Of a stretch of DNA of 64,000 nucleotides, positions 58,196 to 64,000 are shown in pieces. The notes under the pieces were generated by a model. That model did not search any database and was not told the DNA's origin. It saw nothing but the letters and a program-made list of their open reading frames with translations. The translations under genes and the position numbers were made by a program. The stretch is taken from the NCBI GenBank assembly GCA_020725025.1, contig DYFV01000010.1, positions 37,659-101,658 of the forward strand, in the 5' to 3' direction. This stretch comes from Azoarcus sp. (lineage in GTDB: Bacteria > Pseudomonadota > Gammaproteobacteria > Burkholderiales > Rhodocyclaceae). How positions within the stretch are numbered: position 1 is the stretch's first letter; the number at the start of each line of letters is the position of its first letter.

Positions 58196-59386
58196 ATGAC
58201 CGACCCGATCGTCATCGTTTCCGCCGCCCGCACCCCGATGGGCGGCTTCCAGGGCGACCTTTCCTCGCTGACCGGCCCGCAACTGGGCTCGGTCGCCATC
58301 AAGGCCGCCGTCGAGCGCGCCGGGCTCTCGCCCGAGCAGGTGCAGGAAGTGATCATGGGCTGCGTGCTGCCCGCCGGCACCGGCCAGGCGCCCGCCCGCC
58401 AGGCCGCCCTGGGCGCGGGCCTGCCCCTGTCGGCCGGCTGCACCACGGTGAACAAGGTGTGCGGCTCCGGCATGAAGGCCACCATGCTCGCCCACGATCT
58501 GCTGGCCGCGGGCACCAACGACATCATGGTCGCCGGCGGCATGGAGTCGATGACCAACGCCCCCTACCTGCTGCCCAAGGCGCGCAGCGGTTACCGCCTC
58601 GGCCACGGCCAGCTCCTCGACCACATGTTCCTGGACGGCCTGGAAGACAGCTACTCCAAGGAGAACAAGGGCCGTCTGATGGGCACCTTCGCCGAGGATT
58701 GCGCCGGCCACTTCGACTTCACCCGCGCCGCCCAGGACGAGTTCGCCATCGCCTCCACCCAGCGCGCCCAGGCCGCCATCCAGAGCGGCGCCTTCGCCTG
58801 GGAGGTCGCGCCGGTCACCGTCGCCGGCCGCAAGGGCGAGGTCGTGGTGGACAAGGACGAGCAGCCGCTCAAGGCCCAGCTCGACAAGATCGGCGGCCTG
58901 AAGCCCGCCTTCAAGAAGGACGGCACCGTCACCGCCGCGAACTCCTCCTCCATCTCCGACGGCGCCGCCGCGCTGGTGCTGATGAGGAAATCCACCGCGG
59001 AGAAGCTGGGGCTCGCTCCGCTCGCCACCATCGTCGGCCACACCACCCACGCCCAGGAGCCGCAGTGGTTCACCACCGCCCCGGTGGGCGCGATGCAGAA
59101 GCTCCTCGCCAAGACCGGCTGGAACGTCGCCGATGTGGACCTGTGGGAGATCAACGAAGCCTTCGCCGTGGTCACCATGGCCGCGATGAAGGAGATGAAG
59201 CTCGACCACGCCAAGGTGAACGTGAACGGCGGCGCCTGCGCCCTGGGCCACCCGATCGGCGCCTCGGGCGCACGCATCCTGGTCACCCTCATCGGCGCGC
59301 TGCGCGCCCGCGGCGGCAAGCGCGGCGTGGCGAGCCTGTGCATCGGCGGCGGCGAAGCCACCGCCATGGCCGTGGAGCTCGCCTGA
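58196..59386 (+). CDS. Acetyl-CoA C-acyltransferase (thiolase)
   Basis: [15 protein letters not shown] active-site Cys, [20 protein letters not shown]. Confidence 0.96.
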   Translation: MTDPIVIVSAARTPMGGFQGDLSSLTGPQLGSVAIKAAVERAGLSPEQVQEVIMGCVLPAGTGQAPARQAALGAGLPLSAGCTTVNKVCGSGMKATMLAHDLLAAGTNDIMVAGGMESMTNAPYLLPKARSGYRLGHGQLLDHMFLDGLEDSYSKENKGRLMGTFAEDCAGHFDFTRAAQDEFAIASTQRAQAAIQSGAFAWEVAPVTVAGRKGEVVVDKDEQPLKAQLDKIGGLKPAFKKDGTVTAANSSSISDGAAALVLMRKSTAEKLGLAPLATIVGHTTHAQEPQWFTTAPVGAMQKLLAKTGWNVADVDLWEINEAFAVVTMAAMKEMKLDHAKVNVNGGACALGHPIGASGARILVTLIGALRARGGKRGVASLCIGGGEATAMAVELA

Positions 59387-59387
59387 C

Positions 59388-60521
59388 ATGGTGCTCACGC
59401 AAGAACAGGAGCTCATCCGCGACTCGATGCGCGCCTTCGCCCAGGAGCGGCTCGCGCCCTTCGCCGCGGAATGGGACCGCAACCACATCTTCCCCCGGGA
59501 GGCCCTGAAGGAGCTGGGCGAACTCGGCGCCCTGGGCATGGTGGTCCCCGAGGAGTGGGGCGGCGCCGGCATGGACTACATGAGCCTGGTGCTCACGCTG
59601 GAAGAGATCGCCGCCGGCGACGGCGCCACCTCCACCATCGTCAGCGTGCAGAACTCGCTCGCCTGCGGCATCACCAACCGCTACGGCACGGACGCCCAGA
59701 AGGAGCAGTGGCTGAAGCCCCTCGCCCGGGGCGAGAAGCTCGGCTGCTTCTGCCTCACCGAGCCCCACGTCGGCTCCGACGCCGCCGCGCTGAAGACCAC
59801 CGCCGTCAAGGACGGCGACCACTGGGTCCTCAACGGGGTGAAGCAGTTCATCACCACCGGCCGCGAGGCGGACGTCGCCATCGTCTTCGCCGTCACCGAC
59901 AAGGCCGCCGGAAAGAAGGGCATCTCCTGCTTCCTGGTGCCCACCGCCACTCCGGGCTACATCGTCGCCCGCATCGAGGAGAAGATGGGCCAGAAGGCCT
60001 CCGACACCGCGCAGATCCTCCTGGAGAACTGCCGCGTGCCGGCCGATGCGCTCCTCGGCGCGGAAGGCGAGGGCTACAAGATCGCGCTCTCCAACCTGGA
60101 AGCAGGCCGCATCGGCATCGCCTCCCAGTGCCTGGGCATGGCGCGCGCCGCGCTGGAAGCCGCGGTCAAGTACGCCCACGAGCGCGAGACCTTCGGCAAG
60201 CCGATCTTCGAGCACCAGGCGGTGAACTTCCGCCTCGCCGACATGGCGACCCGCCTCGAAGCCGCCCGCCAGCTGGTGTGGCACGCCGCGAGCCTCAAGG
60301 ACGCCGGTCGACCCTGCCTCAAGGAAGCCTCGATGGCCAAGCTCTTCGCCTCCGAGATGGCCGAGCAGGTGTGCTCCGACGCCATCCAGATCCACGGCGG
60401 CTACGGCTACGTCACCGACTTTCCGGTGGAGCGCATCTACCGCGACGTGCGGGTGTGCCAGATCTACGAGGGCGCGAGCGACATCCAGCGGCTGGTCATC
60501 GGCCGCGCCCTGGCGCTCTGA
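59388..60521 (+). CDS. Acyl-CoA dehydrogenase
   Basis: [60 protein letters not shown]. Confidence 0.96.
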   Translation: MVLTQEQELIRDSMRAFAQERLAPFAAEWDRNHIFPREALKELGELGALGMVVPEEWGGAGMDYMSLVLTLEEIAAGDGATSTIVSVQNSLACGITNRYGTDAQKEQWLKPLARGEKLGCFCLTEPHVGSDAAALKTTAVKDGDHWVLNGVKQFITTGREADVAIVFAVTDKAAGKKGISCFLVPTATPGYIVARIEEKMGQKASDTAQILLENCRVPADALLGAEGEGYKIALSNLEAGRIGIASQCLGMARAALEAAVKYAHERETFGKPIFEHQAVNFRLADMATRLEAARQLVWHAASLKDAGRPCLKEASMAKLFASEMAEQVCSDAIQIHGGYGYVTDFPVERIYRDVRVCQIYEGASDIQRLVIGRALAL

Positions 60522-60570
60522 CCCGATGCGCCGCCGCCCGTGACGGATGGCGGCGCAACGATCACCGCCG

Positions 60571-60600
60571 CCCCCGATTCCGTTCCTCCGTCCGAGCGAC
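60571..60600. repeat. Degenerate dispersed repeat unit
   Basis: CCCCCGATTCCGTTCCTCCGTCCGAGCGAC resembles the inverted unit of the family. Confidence 0.45.
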
Positions 60601-60679
60601 GAGGGAACGGACGCTCCCGTTGTGCCCGCAGGATTCATTTGCTTGAATGCCATATGATCGCCCCCACGGAGCCCGGCCG

Positions 60680-61282
60680 ATGAAAGACCCGATCGACTTC
60701 TACTTCGACTTCTCCTCGCCCTACGGCTACCTGATGAGCGAGAAGATCGACGCGCTGGCCGAACGCCACGGCCGCAAGGTGCGCTGGCGCCCCTTCCTGC
60801 TGGGCGCGGTGTACAAGCAGCTCGGCTCACAGCCGCTGCCCTCGATCCCGATGAAGGGTCCGTACTCCATCCGCGACTTCCAGCGCACCGCCCGCTTCCT
60901 GGAGCTGCCCCTGCAGATCCCCGAAGCCTTCCCCATCCCCACCCAGCACGCCGCCCGCGCCTACTACTGGATCCACGAGCGCGACTGCCCGCTGGCCCGC
61001 ACCTTCGCCCACGCCGTGTTCCGCCGCTATTTCGTGGACGGCCAGGACATCTCGCAGCAGGAGCTGGTGCTCGACATCGCCAAGAGCGTCGGTGCCGATC
61101 GCACCGCCCTCGCCGACGCCATCGGCGGCGACGAGCTCAAGGCCCGCCTGCGCGAAGTCTGCGAGGAAGCGATCGCCCTCGGCGTCTTCGGCTCGCCCTA
61201 CGTCATCGTCGACGGCGAGCCCTTCTGGGGCGTGGACCGCTTGCCGCAGATCGAGCGCTGGCTGGAGACGGGCGGGTTCTGA
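60680..61282 (+). CDS. 2-hydroxychromene-2-carboxylate isomerase family (DsbA-like fold)
   Basis: IDFYFDFSSPYGYLMSEKIDALAERHGRKVRWRPFLLGAV, GVFGSPYVIVDGEPFWGVDRLPQIERWL. Confidence 0.92.
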   Translation: MKDPIDFYFDFSSPYGYLMSEKIDALAERHGRKVRWRPFLLGAVYKQLGSQPLPSIPMKGPYSIRDFQRTARFLELPLQIPEAFPIPTQHAARAYYWIHERDCPLARTFAHAVFRRYFVDGQDISQQELVLDIAKSVGADRTALADAIGGDELKARLREVCEEAIALGVFGSPYVIVDGEPFWGVDRLPQIERWLETGGF

Positions 61283-61368
61283 TCGTCGACCTGTTTCTCG
61301 ATCATCATCTGAGACCCGCCGGGCCCCGGAGTACGGACGATCTGCGCCAGGCCCTGCGCGTCGAGGTC

Positions 61369-63249
61369 TTACCAGTAGACCCCCATGGCGACGGTGGTCA
61401 GCGCGGCCTCGTCCCAATCACGGCGAATCCTGAAGTCGCTGCGCGAGCCGAGGGCCAGGCGGATCTCCGCGTGACCGAGACCGTACGACGGCCTCGGCAC
61501 ATCCACGGGAAAGCGGTGTTCGTAGGCCAGCCTGATGCCGAGCGCGGAGCTAGGCTTGAGGATGATGTCGGCAGACGCACGGACGAAGCTCGACCCTTCG
61601 TCGGCCCGGTTTTCCTGAAGGGCGCCGCCGGCATAGACGGCAGCGAACAGGCCTGCGCCCAATCGCCGCCCAATGCCTACGTCGCCCTGCAGTCGGGCAA
61701 CCAGGCAGTCCGTACAGCTGGGTCGCGCGGGCTCGACACCGAAGCGAAGCTTCCATGCGTCTCCACGGTCGCCCGGCAGCCCCGTCACCCCTGGATTGAC
61801 GCTCTCGATGGCCACCAGATCGAAGCGCTGCACTCGCACGCTTCCCGCCCTTATCCGAAATTGCAGGTCGCCCATGGAAAGCGCGGCGTTCGGCACGTGG
61901 CCGCTCCCGGTGTCGAGCGGGTCGTAGTACGCGGGCCTGATCCGGATCGACATCGAGGGTTCGACGTCGCTGCCATGCAGCCAGCCGATCTGAAACCAGC
62001 TGGGTGGGCGTCCGGTGTGAGGCGGCTCCTGAACTTGCTGTGCCACCGGGCGGCTCCCTGGAGCCAGACGATAGCGGGTCGTCAGCGCCTTGGCGTAGCC
62101 CGGATGGACTTTTCCGGTTGCCCGCTCTGTCGGGTCGGCGACGAACTGGTAGTAGTCGATCAGCGCATCGAGGACCGCGTGCTTGGAGTCTAGCGGCCGG
62201 TCTGCGAAGCGCTGTCCGTCCAGGTCTTCGTTTCCGCTCACTACGCGCTTCAGAAGACTAGCCTCGTCCTCGGAAAGGCTCCGGTAGGCCTCATAGAACC
62301 GGGTTTGCCGCGATGGGTGCCGCGTCACTTCCGCGACGAGCGGCCGGCCTTCGAACCGGCTGGCCGCGAGGCGCTGCAGCAGGGCTTGCGGAACGGTCCA
62401 TGGCAGATCTTCCGGGATGAAGCCGAGCCCCGCCACGACCTGCACGACCTCGGCCATGCGGAAGGCGCAGTTTCTTCGGAAGAAGTAGTAGTCGTAGCGT
62501 TGTCCGAGCACCTCCCAGGCGTGGGCGACGATCAGCGCGACCGCCTCGGGTGGCAGATCCAGCCGGTACTCCCACAGATCGCGCAGCTCGTTCTCGCCGT
62601 AGTTGTGATTGTGGAAGTAGTACTGGATATCGCTGAACCCTCCCTCGTAGCCGCCGAAGACGCCCTTCAGGATGTACGTCGCCGGGTCGTCGTCGCCGGT
62701 GAGGATGGCGCCGTAGTTGAGGCTGGAGTCTTGCAAGCGGGTCCGCCCGTCGTCACGGGCGAAATTGTACTTGAGCAGGGTGTGGCCGTAATAGGAGGCC
62801 GGGTTGCCGAGATACCCCGTGGCAAAGACGATGCTGACCGATTCGACGGAGCCCGCCCGCGTCCAGCTCTCGTATTTGGGGCAGGGGCGAGCCGGGAACG
62901 AGTGCGCGCCCAGCCGCTCGGCAAGCCATCGGCGTCGGGCGGGGAAGCGGCACTGCGGATGGTCGTCGGGCGCGTCGGATGCGGGTTGCCCCATGGCATC
63001 CAAGGTTGCCATCAGCTCGGCCCGCGGGTCTGTGGTGCCGTCGCGGCCGGCAAGAAAGAACGATTCGCTGTGGATCGCGCTGCGCCAGCCACTCGGGCTC
63101 GATCGATCGCCTTCGTAGTGGACCAGCCGCAGCCAGTCCGGATCGGAAGCCAGATGTTCCCGGTCCGCAGTCGGTCCAGCGATGGCGGGCAAGGAAAGCG
63201 AGGCCGAGAGAAGGAGCAGCCCGGCGTACCTGCGAGGACTGGAGGTCAA
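61369..63249 (-). CDS. DUF4105 / Lnb N-terminal periplasmic domain protein
   Basis: SIVFATGYLGNPASYYGHTLLKYNF, YYFHNHNYGENELRDLWEYRL, RYDYYFFRRNCAFRMAEVVQVV; start uncertain (TTG at 63249 is one option). Confidence 0.8.
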   Translation of the reverse strand: MTSSPRRYAGLLLLSASLSLPAIAGPTADREHLASDPDWLRLVHYEGDRSSPSGWRSAIHSESFFLAGRDGTTDPRAELMATLDAMGQPASDAPDDHPQCRFPARRRWLAERLGAHSFPARPCPKYESWTRAGSVESVSIVFATGYLGNPASYYGHTLLKYNFARDDGRTRLQDSSLNYGAILTGDDDPATYILKGVFGGYEGGFSDIQYYFHNHNYGENELRDLWEYRLDLPPEAVALIVAHAWEVLGQRYDYYFFRRNCAFRMAEVVQVVAGLGFIPEDLPWTVPQALLQRLAASRFEGRPLVAEVTRHPSRQTRFYEAYRSLSEDEASLLKRVVSGNEDLDGQRFADRPLDSKHAVLDALIDYYQFVADPTERATGKVHPGYAKALTTRYRLAPGSRPVAQQVQEPPHTGRPPSWFQIGWLHGSDVEPSMSIRIRPAYYDPLDTGSGHVPNAALSMGDLQFRIRAGSVRVQRFDLVAIESVNPGVTGLPGDRGDAWKLRFGVEPARPSCTDCLVARLQGDVGIGRRLGAGLFAAVYAGGALQENRADEGSSFVRASADIILKPSSALGIRLAYEHRFPVDVPRPSYGLGHAEIRLALGSRSDFRIRRDWDEAALTTVAMGVYW

Positions 63250-63314
63250 GTTCGGAAAGGAAAAGGTGTCGCGAACCGGCTGCCGGCCGGACGACCGGCA
63301 GCCGGAGGGATCGG

Positions 63315-63818
63315 TCAGGCGGAGCAGCTCTTGCTGACGGCGGAATCGACGGCCTCGTAGAAGCGGGCGGCTTTCTGGGTGCGGTCCTGGGTGGCATACC
63401 CCGGATCGGCGACCAGCGCGCCCATGGCGCTGCGGGTGGCTTCGATGGCAAGGCCCTGGCGCGCCTCGCCGCACTCGAGGATGTTCAGCAGGGAGGTGAG
63501 GTGCTCTCCATCGCCGCGAGCGGTCTCCTCGACCAGCTTCTCGTACGTGTCGTTGATCAGCGTCGCGGCGGCAACCTGCTTCCCGTTGCAGGTCTGGGGG
63601 CTGGCGGTCGCGGAGGTGACGGCGGTGGTACCCACGTCCCAGATCACGTTCGAGGTGACGGCAGCCCACTTGGTCTCGGAAAACAGCGCGGCGCCGATGC
63701 CGCAGTCCGAGAACGGATTGGGGCCCGTACCCGGTGCCTTCGTGGTGTCCTGAGCGTGGGCGGAGAACTGCGTCATCGAGAGAAGCACGGAAAGGATGGC
63801 TGCCTTCTTGAGCGACAT
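63315..63818 (-). CDS. DUF3015 family exported protein
   Basis: MSLKKAAILSVLLSMTQFSAHAQ signal, NPFSDCGIGAALF...AVTSNVIWDVGTTAVTSATASPQTC. Confidence 0.82.
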   Translation of the reverse strand: MSLKKAAILSVLLSMTQFSAHAQDTTKAPGTGPNPFSDCGIGAALFSETKWAAVTSNVIWDVGTTAVTSATASPQTCNGKQVAAATLINDTYEKLVEETARGDGEHLTSLLNILECGEARQGLAIEATRSAMGALVADPGYATQDRTQKAARFYEAVDSAVSKSCSA

Positions 63819-64000
63819 GATGATTGAGATCCTTGACAAAAAGTCTTGCAAAATATACCGACCCGTATGGGTGCTCTTGTGGTAATGCGCAGAGCACGAT
63901 ATCTGCATTAAAGGATGTCGGCAATATGACATTCGGAGTAGGACGTTCGAGTTGTGTGCGTCAAGTTGTGCAAAAGGGTTGATCAGGTATTCGGTTGATT

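Noticed and set aside
1-64000. CRISPR arrays, tRNA/rRNA genes, prophage or integrase modules
   Set aside because: No regularly spaced direct repeats, rRNA-like segments, transposase, integrase or phage structural ORFs recognised on reading; tRNA absence was not tested with a covariance model.

Overview
High-GC chromosomal window of proteobacterial (probably betaproteobacterial) character, almost fully covered by protein-coding genes. I see no rRNA, tRNA, CRISPR array, transposase or phage module. Main blocks: M48 protease and DUF898/YjgN protein; TetR regulator plus alpha/beta hydrolase; a type II secretion operon (gspE-F-H-L-M-D-I-J-K-C, minus strand, no gspG visible) followed by a secreted beta-propeller-like protein; MoxR/DUF58/TgpA-like trio; NodIJ-like ABC exporter; O2-independent ubiquinone genes ubiU-ubiV-ubiT with an FNR/ANR-type box upstream; Na+/solute symporter downstream of a single ORF that fuses a complete arginase to an ornithine aminotransferase; ubiB; argS, SPOR, dsbA, SDR, PilZ and a large NAD-glutamate dehydrogenase; TRAP-TAXI transporter; dadA/LysR/ald; endonuclease V; PIN protein; phaC; a MerR-controlled acyl-CoA catabolic cluster; and a DUF4105/DUF3015 pair at the right end. 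Most notable: the arginase-OAT fusion with a perfect hairpin just before its Shine-Dalgarno, a 17-bp repeated operator-like motif around the TetR gene, the FNR box before ubiU, the T2SS cluster without its major pseudopilin, a TgpA-like protein without a transglutaminase domain, and a family of dispersed GTAGCCCGGATGGA...GGAATCCGGG repeats. All family calls are from motif recognition; no database search was run.
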